From NCBI RefSeq assembly GCF_009720525.1, contig NZ_CP043930.1, positions 1,488,001 to 1,552,000 of the forward strand: DNA of 64,000 nt, read 5' to 3'. The notes beneath the pieces were generated by a model. The model did not search any database and was not told the origin of the DNA. It was given only the letters and a program-made list of their open reading frames with translations. Source of the stretch: Gimesia benthica (GTDB lineage: Bacteria; Planctomycetota; Planctomycetia; Planctomycetales; Planctomycetaceae). The position numbers and the translations under genes are program-made. Shown here piece by piece: positions 6,814 to 15,222 of the stretch. How positions within the stretch are numbered: position 1 is the stretch's first letter; every line of letters starts with the position of its first letter.

Positions 6814-9396
6814 ATGATGAACCGTTGGTTGATTTATCTCGTTTCGACACTCACACTGGCCGTGTCTGCTTTTCCGGCCTCTGCAGCCACGCCCTCTGAT
6901 AAGGGCCAGCAGCTGTTCGAATCCAAAATCGAACCGGTGCTCGTCAAGTACTGCTACGAATGCCATTCCAAAACCGGCGAGAGCATCGAAGGCGGCCTGG
7001 AACTCGACTCCCCCTCCGGCATGCTGCGTGGCGGTGATACCGGACCGATGATCAAACCCCACGATATGGAACACAGTTCTCTGTTGCGCATGCTGCGTCA
7101 TGAGGACGGCGTCTCGGGCATGCCCCCCGAAGAAAAACTCTCGGACGAGGTCATCAACGCGTTCGAAGCCTGGATCAAACTCGGCTGCCCCGACACCCGC
7201 AAAGAAACCGGCCCCACGCTCAAAGAACAACGTTACCAGGAAGCTCAGAATCACTGGGCCTTCGTACCGCCCCACAAAGTCGCACCCCCTGCCGTCAATC
7301 AGACCGAATGGCCCCGCGACGCGGTCATCGATGGCTTCACCCTCTCCGCCATGGAACAGAAAGGCGTCAAGCCGGTCGAAGATGCCAGCCGTCTGACGCT
7401 GGTCCGCCGCGTCTACTTTGATCTGGTCGGCCTGCCCCCCACCCCCGAGCAGATCGACGCCTTCCTGAAGGACAAATCACCCGACGCTCTCGCAAAGCTC
7501 GTCGATCAATTGCTCGCGTCCCCTCAGTTCGGCGAACGCTGGGGACGTCACTGGCTGGACGTCGTCCGTTTCGCGGAATCGAGCGGCATGGAGTTCAACT
7601 TCACCTACCCCCATGCCTGGCCCTACCGCAACTACGTCATCGACTCCTTTAACCAGGATAAACCCTACGATGTCTTCCTGCGGGAACAGATCGCCGGAGA
7701 CCTGCTGCCGGCCCAACCCCATGATTCTCCTCAAGAGATCGAAGCCCGCAACATCGCCCCCAGTATGCTCTCCTTCGGTCCCAAACGGCACAACTCCAGC
7801 GGAACCGAATTCCGCATGGATATTGTCGACGATCAGATCAACACCGTCTGCCGGGCCACGCTGGCGCTGACTGTCTCCTGTGCCCGCTGTCACGACCACA
7901 AGTTCGATCCGATTCCCACCGCCGACTATTATTCTCTGGCGGGGATCTTCCTCAGCACCGAACCGATGTACGGCACGATCAAGCAGAAATACAGCAATAC
8001 CCCCACCGATCTGCTCCCCCTCGGCGAGAACGGACCGGCCCTGCACGCCGCTGCCGAAGCGTATGAGAAACAGCTGCAGGAAGCTGAAAAGAAACTGACC
8101 ACACAGACGGCAGCCCTGAAAAAAGCACAGGACGCTCAAAAGCTCGCTGCGTCTGCACATCAGAAGTACGAACAGCTGGTCGCCACCACCGTTGTCGATC
8201 CCAAGAATCCCAATGCCCTCAAGGGACCATCCCAGGCCGACGTCGATCGGAAAAAAGCGGAACTCGAGAAAGCCGACGCTCAGGTGACTCAGTTGACCAC
8301 CGAAGTCACCACGCTGAAAACCAAAATCGCCGAACTCAAAAAGAATCCCGCCCCTCGGCCGCAGTACGCGATGACCGCCCGGGACCGCAAGAAACCCGCC
8401 GACACTTACATCGCCGTGCGGGGCGACTTCCGCGAAAAAGGGGACGTCGTTCCCCGCGGCTTCCTGAGTGCCATCCAGATCGACAACACGCCGCAGATTC
8501 CCGCCGGCCATAGCGGACGTCTGGAACTGGCCCAATGGATCACCAGTGAGCAGAACCCGCTCACCGCCCGCGTAATGGTCAACCGCATCTGGTACCATCT
8601 CTTCGGACGCGGCCTGGTGCCCACCGTCGACAACTTCGGCCTGATTGGCAAACAGCCCAGCCATCCAGAACTGCTCGACGACCTGGCCCTTAAGTTCATG
8701 CAGGAAGGCTGGTCCACCAAACGCATGATCCGCCAGATCGTGCTCAGCCGCACCTACCAGTTGAGCAGCACGCCCGACCCGACCAACCTGGAAATCGATC
8801 CCGAAAACCATCTACTCTGGCGGGCCACACCGCGTCGTCTCGAAGCCGAAGCAATTCGCGATGCGATTCTCACTGTCAGCGGCCAACTCATCATCGACCG
8901 CCCAAATGGCTCAACCGTCACCCCACTGGGCGACAAGCTGGCCCGCAGCATTCCCCTGGAAAAACTGCAGCCCCCCAGCAACCAGCGCAGCGTCTACCTG
9001 CCGGTTGTCCGCGACTACGTTCCCGAACTGTTTGACCTGTTTGACTTCCCCTCCCCCAGTCTGGTGAGCGGAACCCGGGCCGTCACGAATGTCCCCGCAC
9101 AGGCCCTTTACCTGCGGAATTCGCAGTTCATCACCGATCAGGCCCAACACGCCGCCCGCAGACTGCTGGCTGATAAGCAGCTGAAAGACGATGTCGCCCG
9201 GGTTGACCTCGCCATGCGTCGTGCTCTGGGTCGCACACCGACACCGGAAGAACGCACTGGTGCCCTGCAACTCGTGCAACAGGTGCGCCAGTCCAGCGAT
9301 CCCCAAAGTAAAACCGTTGAAGTCGACGCCTGGGCCGCCTGGTTCCAGACCCTGTTCATGACCGCGGAATTCCGGTTCCTGGTCGATGCCCGTTAA
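6814..9396 (+). CDS. Exported DUF1549/DUF1553 cytochrome-like protein (PSCyt1 type)
   Basis: A planctomycete-type exported protein of 860 residues. It has a signal peptide (about residues 1-24), an N-terminal cytochrome-c-like domain with CYECH at 47-51 and GGLELDS/GGDTGP/MPPEEKL motifs, then DUF1549 (LTLVRRVYFDLVGLPPTPEQ; FGERWGRHWLDVVRFAES) with a second CxxCH, CARCH, at 356-360 followed by HKFDPI. An Ala/Lys/Glu-rich coiled coil (roughly 410-510) separates this from DUF1553 (ARVMVNRIWYHLFGRGLV; TYQLSSTPDPTN; RSVYLPVVRDYVP). Start at 6814 or 6817, both behind an AAAGG site. The DUF1501 gene follows after 51 nt and is almost certainly co-transcribed. The biochemical role of this family is unproven; covalent haem is likely. 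Confidence 0.95.
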   Translation: MMNRWLIYLVSTLTLAVSAFPASAATPSDKGQQLFESKIEPVLVKYCYECHSKTGESIEGGLELDSPSGMLRGGDTGPMIKPHDMEHSSLLRMLRHEDGVSGMPPEEKLSDEVINAFEAWIKLGCPDTRKETGPTLKEQRYQEAQNHWAFVPPHKVAPPAVNQTEWPRDAVIDGFTLSAMEQKGVKPVEDASRLTLVRRVYFDLVGLPPTPEQIDAFLKDKSPDALAKLVDQLLASPQFGERWGRHWLDVVRFAESSGMEFNFTYPHAWPYRNYVIDSFNQDKPYDVFLREQIAGDLLPAQPHDSPQEIEARNIAPSMLSFGPKRHNSSGTEFRMDIVDDQINTVCRATLALTVSCARCHDHKFDPIPTADYYSLAGIFLSTEPMYGTIKQKYSNTPTDLLPLGENGPALHAAAEAYEKQLQEAEKKLTTQTAALKKAQDAQKLAASAHQKYEQLVATTVVDPKNPNALKGPSQADVDRKKAELEKADAQVTQLTTEVTTLKTKIAELKKNPAPRPQYAMTARDRKKPADTYIAVRGDFREKGDVVPRGFLSAIQIDNTPQIPAGHSGRLELAQWITSEQNPLTARVMVNRIWYHLFGRGLVPTVDNFGLIGKQPSHPELLDDLALKFMQEGWSTKRMIRQIVLSRTYQLSSTPDPTNLEIDPENHLLWRATPRRLEAEAIRDAILTVSGQLIIDRPNGSTVTPLGDKLARSIPLEKLQPPSNQRSVYLPVVRDYVPELFDLFDFPSPSLVSGTRAVTNVPAQALYLRNSQFITDQAQHAARRLLADKQLKDDVARVDLAMRRALGRTPTPEERTGALQLVQQVRQSSDPQSKTVEVDAWAAWFQTLFMTAEFRFLVDAR

Positions 9397-9447
9397 ATCC
9401 TCCCTCCCCACTCCTTCCTGGAAAACATATTGAGGAGATCACCTCCG

Positions 9448-10824
9448 ATGAAACACGAAACAGCAAATACACAACTGTCGCGACGTCAATGGCTCAAAGC
9501 GGCCAGCTGCAGTGTCGGTGGACTCGCTTTGACCGGGCTCACTGCTCAGACCAGCCAGGCCGGTCTGCTCTCTCCCCGCATCGCTCACTTCACCCCCAAA
9601 GCGAAGCGGGTCATCTTTCTGTTCATCAACGGCGGCCCCTCGCAGTTTGAATCCTTCGACTATAAGCCCGAGCTCAAAGCCAACGGCGGTAAGAAGGGCC
9701 AGAACAAGGGAAAACTGCTGGCCCCGCTGTACGACTTCGCACAGCACGGCGAGAGTGGCATGTGGATTTCGGAAGCCTTCCCGCACCTGGCGAAACAGTC
9801 TGATGAACTCTGCATGCTCAACGGGATGACCGGTCCCAGTCGCGCCCATCCCATCGCGATCCCCATGCTGCATACCGGCGAGTTCAAATTCCAGCGTCCC
9901 TCCATGGGTGCCTGGGTACTCTACGGACTGGGCACCGAAAACCAGAACCTGCCCGGCTTCTTCACCATCAAGCCGACCCGCACCTTCGGCGGTCCCGCAA
10001 ATTACGGCAGTGCCTTTCTCCCCAGTACCTTCCAGGCTACGCGGCTCGGCTGGTCCGGTCAATCCATCAAGACCGCGTCCATCAGCAACCTGCAGTCACA
10101 GCACGGTCTGGCCGCCAACCCGGAACGCACCGCCCTGGCCCTCGCGCAGAAAATGAATGAGGAACTGCTGGGCCAGACCGCGGACGTCCGCGGCGTGATC
10201 GACTCGCTCAACCTCAGCGAACAGATGCGCGACGCTGTTCCCGAGGTCATGGACCTCAGCCGCGAGTCGAAAGCCACGCTCGACATGTACGGCGTCGACG
10301 AGAAATCCACCGACGACTTCGCCCGCCAGTGCCTGCTGGCCCGTCGTCTGAGCGAAGCCGGCGTCCGCTTTGTCGAAGTCAGTACCACCGGCTGGGATCA
10401 CCACAGCGGTCTCGACAAATTCAAATCGAAAGCCGAGACGATCGACAAACCGATCGCCGCTCTGCTGGCCGACCTCAAACAGCGCGGCCTGCTGGATGAA
10501 ACGCTGGTCCTCTGGAGTGGTGAATTCGGACGCCAGCCCGAAACCCAGATCCTCTCCGGCAAAGAGACCCTGGGCCGCGATCACAACTCCACGGGCTACA
10601 CCGCCTGGCTCGCCGGCGGTGGCACGAAAGGGGGACTTACCCACGGTGCCACCGATGCCTTGGGCTATAAAACCGTCGAGGGAGAAGTCCACCTGCACGA
10701 TCTGCACGCGACCATGCTGCACCTGCTCGGCTTGGATCACAAGAAGCTCGTCTACCGCTTCGGCGGCCGCGACTTCCGCCTGACCAACATCTACGGTAAC
10801 GTCGTTCAGGAAATCATCGCCTGA
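9448..10824 (+). CDS. DUF1501 family protein, Tat-exported
   Basis: A 458-residue protein of the DUF1501 family (alkaline phosphatase/sulfatase-like fold). The start is the ATG at 9448, preceded by GAGGAG at about 10 nt; an in-frame TTG 18 nt earlier overlaps the ribosome site. A Tat signal is present (SRRQWLKAAS, then a hydrophobic stretch ending near TSQAG). Family motifs include INGGPSQFESFDYKP, the TTGWDHHSG histidine pair, GEFGRQP and the metal-ligand-like DLHATMLHLLGLDH near the C-terminus. It directly follows a DUF1549/1553 gene, the usual arrangement in planctomycetes. Substrate unknown; a hydrolase acting on phosphate or sulphate esters is a fold-based guess. Confidence 0.95.
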   Translation: MKHETANTQLSRRQWLKAASCSVGGLALTGLTAQTSQAGLLSPRIAHFTPKAKRVIFLFINGGPSQFESFDYKPELKANGGKKGQNKGKLLAPLYDFAQHGESGMWISEAFPHLAKQSDELCMLNGMTGPSRAHPIAIPMLHTGEFKFQRPSMGAWVLYGLGTENQNLPGFFTIKPTRTFGGPANYGSAFLPSTFQATRLGWSGQSIKTASISNLQSQHGLAANPERTALALAQKMNEELLGQTADVRGVIDSLNLSEQMRDAVPEVMDLSRESKATLDMYGVDEKSTDDFARQCLLARRLSEAGVRFVEVSTTGWDHHSGLDKFKSKAETIDKPIAALLADLKQRGLLDETLVLWSGEFGRQPETQILSGKETLGRDHNSTGYTAWLAGGGTKGGLTHGATDALGYKTVEGEVHLHDLHATMLHLLGLDHKKLVYRFGGRDFRLTNIYGNVVQEIIA

Positions 10825-10831
10825 GTTACTC

Positions 10832-10862
10832 GTTGACCAGTCACCTCGCGTGGCTGGTCAAC
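10832..10862. terminator. Strong hairpin between convergent genes
   Basis: A stem of 13 pairs (10832-10844 with 10850-10862, one G-T wobble) closes a 5-nt loop. It lies between the DUF1501 stop and the end of the small minus-strand gene, whose TGA falls inside the right arm. Neither side has a long U-run, so it may be a bidirectional RNA 3'-end stabiliser or a weak terminator. Confidence 0.55.
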
Positions 10863-11037
10863 CGACCTGCTGTGCTGTCAGGCGATCAATTTCCTGCAGG
10901 ATCTCTTCCGACTCAGCGACCAGGCTGGCATACCCCTGAATGTCACCATTCCGCTGTGCATCACGGGCCTGCTCCATTTTTTTCGCGTAAGCCTTTTCCA
11001 GTTTTTTCCGGGGATCGCGTCGCAACCAGCTAAACAT
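10858..11037 (-). CDS. Small DUF6435-type protein
   Basis: A 59-residue highly charged protein starting MFSWLRRDPRKKLEKAYAKK and containing MEQARDAQRNGDIQGYASL. This pattern (short hydrophobic start, 'DPxKKLEKxYxxKxExAxxAQRNGDI', then an acidic helix) is that of the DUF6435 family of small bacterial proteins. AGGAG lies 7 nt before the ATG at 11037. The whole protein is probably two helices and may form a coiled coil. Function unknown. Its stop lies inside the hairpin shared with the convergent DUF1501 gene. Confidence 0.8.
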   Translation of the reverse strand: MFSWLRRDPRKKLEKAYAKKMEQARDAQRNGDIQGYASLVAESEEILQEIDRLTAQQVG

Positions 11038-11162
11038 ATCCAGCTCCTGAAAATCGGTTCTTGTACCTAGATATGAGGACTATAGCTGTCCCCTCCCATC
11101 TGACAACGGTCCGATTTTCAGCTTACGTTACTTCCTCCGTAACCGAAGTGGTCTGAATCCGA

Positions 11163-11438
11163 CTATCTCATTTCAGGCATCAGTTCGAGGATCTCACTCT
11201 CCAGCTCTTCCAGAACGCGGTAACTGACCGGCTCCTGCTTCAACGATTCGATGTCAATTTTTGCGGGTAAGGCTGACTCAATCGAGGGGGCAAACGACGA
11301 GAGATCATCGACCAGGTGATTAAAATTGGACGCCGTGACAATATCGACCGGTTCCTGCTTCTGCTGTTCGGGTAACTCTCTTAACGTAGAAAAATAGACT
11401 TGCGTACGCAGTCTTAACACCTGGAAGTGGGGATCCAC
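11163..11438 (-). CDS. Hypothetical acidic protein
   Basis: A 91-residue protein that I do not recognise. The GTG at 11438 has GGAG 7 nt upstream, which favours it over the TTG at 11444. The C-terminus is rich in Glu and Leu (VLEELESEILELMPEM) and is probably helical. No signal peptide or membrane segment. It follows the 140-residue gene at 11476 on the same strand after a short AT-rich gap, so they are probably one transcription unit. Codon use resembles the surrounding genes. Confidence 0.55.
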   Translation of the reverse strand: MDPHFQVLRLRTQVYFSTLRELPEQQKQEPVDIVTASNFNHLVDDLSSFAPSIESALPAKIDIESLKQEPVSYRVLEELESEILELMPEMR

Positions 11439-11475
11439 AATCAAACTCCGCTGAATAAAAAATAAGACAATATAA

Positions 11476-11898
11476 TCAGGTAATATTAAAAAAATCGTTA
11501 TCGAATAAAATCGTGATCAGAGTGCGATGATTTTCTTCACACCACTCGATGAACTGCTGAAGCGTCTCCTGCTCAGCAGCACTCAAACTCGACCGGTTCC
11601 TCATCGACAGGGAATCTATTGAAGATTCTGATGCCTGAACCGGCTCCAGCTGATCGGTCAGCTCAATCAAATCGGATCGAAGGGCCCGGAAAAATTCCCG
11701 GTCCCGCGCGCTGGTCGAATTCAAAACCGCGATGGTCGGTGTTTCCTGCTGATCAACCTGGATCAGAGTCTGCAGGTGTTCGCCCAGATGTACCTGATAG
11801 CTTCGCAATAAATGCACATAGTCCCCGGGTATCGGGAACAGATAAGGCTTCTTTCCCGGGGAAGAATTTCCATGCAGAATGAGCTGGATCTGGTGCAT
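11476..11898 (-). CDS. Hypothetical protein
   Basis: A 140-residue protein of unknown family. The N-terminus resembles a small beta-rich domain (HQIQLILHGNSSPGKKPYLFPIPGDY), followed by a helical region (EFFRALRSDLIELTDQLEP) and an acidic, aromatic C-terminus. No export signal and no catalytic motif that I can name. No clear ribosome site precedes the ATG at 11898. It is upstream of, and co-oriented with, the 91-residue gene at 11163. The frame is free of stops and has a normal third-position pattern, so it is probably real. Confidence 0.55.
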   Translation of the reverse strand: MHQIQLILHGNSSPGKKPYLFPIPGDYVHLLRSYQVHLGEHLQTLIQVDQQETPTIAVLNSTSARDREFFRALRSDLIELTDQLEPVQASESSIDSLSMRNRSSLSAAEQETLQQFIEWCEENHRTLITILFDNDFFNIT

Positions 11899-12255
11899 TG
11901 CGAATCAGGGTAGAACAGACTGTTCTTCAATTTTTGAGCGAAATGAATGGTGATACTTTGACTACGAAATACGGGGCAGATAGATTTCCACCCCCTACTC
12001 GCAAGAAATGATCTGAATAGTATTTGTCTGCTCGTTCAAAAATTTAATGGGGAAATTCCCCCATTAAAAAAATATTCTGCAATGTTGAGATTCAACTGCG
12101 CAGAAAATGAGCTTTAAGGACTGTTTTGCACTCCCGTCCCGTTCCCCCGTTCTGGATAAGAGAGTCCGTTCTCCGCTTTAGCAGCGAGCTATGGACTTAT
12201 CAAAGTTCACACATGTCAGACTGATTAATTCGATTAAATGAATCTCAGTCTCAGC
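11899..12255. other. Intergenic region, no gene seen
   Basis: 357 bp between two minus-strand genes. It is AT-rich in its first half (around 11990-12080) and may hold the promoter for the 11898 gene, but I could not pick out convincing -35/-10 boxes. No supported small gene or RNA. Confidence 0.6.
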
Positions 12256-13128
12256 TCATTCAGATCGTGTTTTGAACACGAGCAGATAAGGAATCGCGGG
12301 GTTATTTTCAGTATCGCGAAAACTGTTAAAGCGTCCCCGATTGAACCACAGCACGTACGTCTTGCCTGGTTCCAGATCGACGGGAATCACACACGTGCGT
12401 TTGTCATCCAGGTAATGAATTCCCTTGCCAACCTTGGGAAAGTGTTCCGACGAGATCTGCACGACGGCCCACATCCGTTCGGTAATCATGTCCTTGCTGA
12501 AGGTGACCGCTATTTCTTTCAGCCCCGGATCAACATCGGTACTGCCCGCCTGGGGCACCGTCTTGACCACTGAGGGAGGCAATGCTGCCAATGTGATTTC
12601 CTGAGAGCCTCCGCGCTCTGCATACGAACTGCTGGCCGATGCCTGCGATGCCCACTGCTTGCTGTCATCGCTGCCTACCAGTTGGACCGCATCAATTTCA
12701 TTCCAGCCTTTGACGCGTCGTGTGTCGAGATAGATCTTGAGCGACTTGGAAACCACTTTCGAGTTGGCGCTCACTTCGAAAACAGTCGGCGCCGGCTTGA
12801 TTGTTTCCTGCCCTTCCCAGATCACGACTTCCTTTCCGCTCTTGTCCGACGCCGTCACTTTAGTGACTGCACCGGGATTAAAGTTCTCATAGATCCGCAC
12901 CGCTTTTACTTCAACGGGGGTCTTGTACTCCAGCTGAAGCCACTCGGCTCCCTTATCCTGCGCCAGCGTAGCCCAGGCGGTCTTCTGATCACCGGCCTTA
13001 AGTGCGTTCGGTTCCCCCGTGGCCTGCAGAGGAGACCAGCCGGGAGCGGAAGCAGCAACCCCAGCCGTCGGATCAACCAGGAATAAGCAACCCAGAAACA
13101 ACATGTGAAAGAAGAATATTCTCTGCAT
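12256..13128 (-). CDS. Exported discoidin-like and Big_5-like domain protein
   Basis: A 290-residue exported protein with AAGGA about 9 nt before the ATG. After a signal peptide (about residues 1-26) comes a discoidin/F5-F8 type C-like module (WSPLQATGEPNALKAGDQKTAW; EWLQLEYKTPVEVKAVRIYENFNPGA; GWNEIDAVQLVG), which usually binds sugars or surfaces. A C-terminal bacterial Ig-like (Big_5) module begins at about residue 190 (VVKTVPQAGSTDVDPGLKEIAVTFSKDM). No enzymatic domain is visible. It probably acts at the cell surface. The gene stands alone, 248 bp downstream of the next minus-strand gene, with that gene's terminator between them. Confidence 0.8.
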   Translation of the reverse strand: MQRIFFFHMLFLGCLFLVDPTAGVAASAPGWSPLQATGEPNALKAGDQKTAWATLAQDKGAEWLQLEYKTPVEVKAVRIYENFNPGAVTKVTASDKSGKEVVIWEGQETIKPAPTVFEVSANSKVVSKSLKIYLDTRRVKGWNEIDAVQLVGSDDSKQWASQASASSSYAERGGSQEITLAALPPSVVKTVPQAGSTDVDPGLKEIAVTFSKDMITERMWAVVQISSEHFPKVGKGIHYLDDKRTCVIPVDLEPGKTYVLWFNRGRFNSFRDTENNPAIPYLLVFKTRSE

Positions 13129-13321
13129 CAGTATTCATCCTTTAATTTCCAGAACCGAATCCTGCAGACGCACCGCCAATACATTCGTATATGTCACTGT
13201 CATTTACTGTATCGCGGCAGAATCGAATTGCAATTCGAAAATGGAAGAATGCGACTCCTCTGCTGATCCAGACAGGGAAATGAGCATGACATATACAAGG
13301 TTGTTGGCAGAACACAGGCAT

Positions 13322-13349
13322 AAAAAAAACCACGCTGTTCAAAGCGTGG
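13322..13349 (-). terminator. Rho-independent terminator
   Basis: On the minus strand a 6-bp GC stem (CCACGC/GCGTGG) with an 8-nt loop is followed by eight T residues. It lies 28 bp after the stop codon of the 253-residue exported protein gene, a textbook position. It also isolates the discoidin-like gene downstream, which therefore needs its own promoter. Confidence 0.9.
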
Positions 13350-13376
13350 CTCGGAGAGGAATTGCTCACAGGCCGC

Positions 13377-14138
13377 TCAGGGATTTTCGACATCGCCGAA
13401 CAGCTTGATCGCTGCGTCTCGTGTCGTGGTATAGACGACCATGTCCTGCGCAGGAATCGTCGTTTTCCAGGTCTCACCCGCTTCGTCGAGGAATTCATGA
13501 ATGACAAGGCTGGGAGTGATGCTGTGTGAAACGACCACGTGCAACAGGCGTCGCTCTTTACCATCCTGCAGCAACACGTTTTCAAATTGACGTGCTTCAA
13601 AACGGATTGTGTCGACCTGGGCAGACCTGGGATCGAACGTGGTGATGACCCTCGATTCATTCGCTTTCATAGGCTGATCCAACATCAGCCGGTCGGCATA
13701 AGCCGGACCTTTCACGTCAGCTGGTATCTGTCTGACTTTGGTCACCGTCTGGCCATTCGTTTCTGTCTGAATTCGTACTTGACCATCGGTCACAAGTCCC
13801 TGTTTGAGAACATTGACCAGCGGCGGATTCTGTGCCTGGTAACGATACCCCAGCACTTTGCCATCGACGGTTTCATCAGTCTGAATCGTCACTCTGGCAC
13901 GACTGTCGTCAGGATTTCCGGAAGCGCTCACCACAGAAGTATGCGAATTTACGACGACCTGTTTTCCGTCCCGGTCCACGGTTTCAACCGCATCGTGAAC
14001 GTATCCCACGTTTTTGCCCCGGAGATAAATCGCCCGCCATTGCTCACGCGCGACAGGCCGATTTCCCTGTTGGGCCTCTGCGATACAGGCGACAGACAAA
14101 GCGGCGAATATAAATACAATAATCAGACAACGGTACAT
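13377..14138 (-). CDS. Exported hypothetical protein
   Basis: A 253-residue protein with a signal peptide (about residues 1-22, ending near ACIAEAQ) and an excellent AGGAGG site 7 nt upstream. The body is predicted to be all beta: REQWRAIYLRGKNVGYVHDAVETVDRDG, repeated Thr/Val-rich strands and VIHEFLDEAGETWKTTIPAQDM. The opening 'W...YLxGxKxGYxH' and the overall layout resemble the beta-rich N-terminal region of exported planctomycete proteins that carry transglutaminase domains, but no transglutaminase triad is present here. I cannot name a family. Monocistronic, with a clear terminator downstream. Confidence 0.7.
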   Translation of the reverse strand: MYRCLIIVFIFAALSVACIAEAQQGNRPVAREQWRAIYLRGKNVGYVHDAVETVDRDGKQVVVNSHTSVVSASGNPDDSRARVTIQTDETVDGKVLGYRYQAQNPPLVNVLKQGLVTDGQVRIQTETNGQTVTKVRQIPADVKGPAYADRLMLDQPMKANESRVITTFDPRSAQVDTIRFEARQFENVLLQDGKERRLLHVVVSHSITPSLVIHEFLDEAGETWKTTIPAQDMVVYTTTRDAAIKLFGDVENP

Positions 14139-14453
14139 GTGAGGACCTCCTGATGGGTCTTAAAAAGGGAACTCAAAGTCGGTAACAGTTTTGCCATCAG
14201 TAAAGGGCGACCGCCTTCACCAGCCTCCAGTCATCCGGAAAGCATAGCTACTTTGTGCAATCCCCCAATCTTGCCCTGCCTGTTCCCATCATATCCCCCA
14301 GCCTCCGACTCCGCAATAACCTGTAAACAAATACTTACCCAGCCTTGTAACCACGTTCCACAGCACCGCAGATCTAGAAACCAAACTCATAATTTGAGAA
14401 TAGTGAAACTCACTCTGTCAGACGAAGCTTGTTAAACTGAAGGAAATCCTGTT
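14139..14453. other. Intergenic region upstream of two divergent genes
   Basis: The 351-bp gap between divergent genes (14138 minus, 14490 plus) must hold promoters for both. I see no small gene. The rightmost part holds a short palindrome that is listed separately. Confidence 0.5.
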
Positions 14454-14468
14454 TCAGGTACCACCTGA
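14454..14468. promoter_or_regulatory. Palindrome TCAGGTACCACCTGA, possible operator
   Basis: A 6+3+6 perfect inverted repeat ends 21 nt before the GTG start at 14490. Fourteen of its 15 bases recur at 25755-25769, just upstream of the giant kinase gene. A shared operator or RNA hairpin is possible, but two copies are little evidence. Confidence 0.35.
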
Positions 14469-14489
14469 GACCAGGCAGGAAAATCACCT

Positions 14490-15152
14490 GTGATTCACAG
14501 AATCGAAACCACGCCGGCTATGCAAGATCCATCGGACTCACAAGCTGATTCACCTTCGCTGCACAATGATCGCTATCAGACTGTCGTTGCACTCATCTCT
14601 TTTATCATTGCGGGGCTCGGATTGAGTCTCGTAGCTGTCCTCTGGTTCTGGTCTCCCATCTCGAAAGAACATTACTCCATTATTTTCAGCATCATTACTG
14701 CCGTGTTGTTCTTCGATCTCCCCGTCTGTATTGTCGTCGCCATTGAATGGCTGCAAACAGGAATTCCTCCTGAACTGACATTACCACGTTTATTCCCCTG
14801 CCGCGAAGAACGCGAATTCCTTCGAAATTTGCGTCAACGTCCCCCACGGAATGACGACGAGTTCTACGACACGTTCTATGCTGATTCTCATATCCCCAAA
14901 GCATTAGTCATTCGACTGCGTTCTTCATTAGAAGCAGCCTATGGTCGTGACCTCAGTGCATTAATTCCGACCGACAACCTGTTCTATGCCGATTCTGAAA
15001 TCGACTTAAGCGATGTCCTGTTCCGGCTCAGCCACGAATTCGACATCGTGATCCCCGGCCACAGACAGAAAGCCCTGGACGGAACCTTTGATTCTTTACT
15101 CCGCTGTATCGCAGAAAGCTCAAGTGAGGCAAACAAATCAGGTAAGCAATAA
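14490..15152 (+). CDS. Membrane protein with acyl-carrier-like C-terminal domain
   Basis: A 220-residue protein. The GTG start has AGGA about 9 nt upstream; an ATG at 14520 has none. Two membrane helices are clear (about residues 31-54 and 63-88), leaving a cytoplasmic C-terminal part of about 130 residues. Within it, the segment FYADSEIDLSDVLFRLSHEF followed by DIVIP resembles helix II of acyl carrier proteins, including an ADS triad at the place of the phosphopantetheine serine, but with one extra residue between that Ser and the helix. Small DUF1493-type carrier-like domains look similar. Whether it is pantetheinylated is unknown. Monocistronic; convergent with the gene at 15223. Confidence 0.6.
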   Translation: MIHRIETTPAMQDPSDSQADSPSLHNDRYQTVVALISFIIAGLGLSLVAVLWFWSPISKEHYSIIFSIITAVLFFDLPVCIVVAIEWLQTGIPPELTLPRLFPCREEREFLRNLRQRPPRNDDEFYDTFYADSHIPKALVIRLRSSLEAAYGRDLSALIPTDNLFYADSEIDLSDVLFRLSHEFDIVIPGHRQKALDGTFDSLLRCIAESSSEANKSGKQ

Positions 15153-15170
15153 CTGGCTGTCTGTATGCCT

Positions 15171-15185
15171 GGTCGATTAACGACC
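15171..15185. terminator. Small hairpin between convergent genes
   Basis: GGTCG-ATTAA-CGACC is a perfect 5-bp stem placed 18 bp after the stop of the plus-strand gene and 38 bp before the end of the minus-strand gene. No U-run follows, so a terminator role is only suggested by position. Confidence 0.3.
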
Positions 15186-15222
15186 TTGATTGCGAGTCAG
15201 ACTTCCAAGGGAACCAGATTCC

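Noticed and set aside
7477..8811. 444-codon minus-strand open frame
   Set aside because: It is an antisense frame of the DUF1549/1553 gene; the Gly/Phe/Val-rich composition is typical of such shadows.
10096..10740. 214-codon minus-strand open frame
   Set aside because: Antisense to the intact DUF1501 gene at 9448 and without motifs.
13142..13660. 172-codon minus-strand open frame
   Set aside because: It overlaps the end of the exported protein gene in another frame and runs through its clear terminator.
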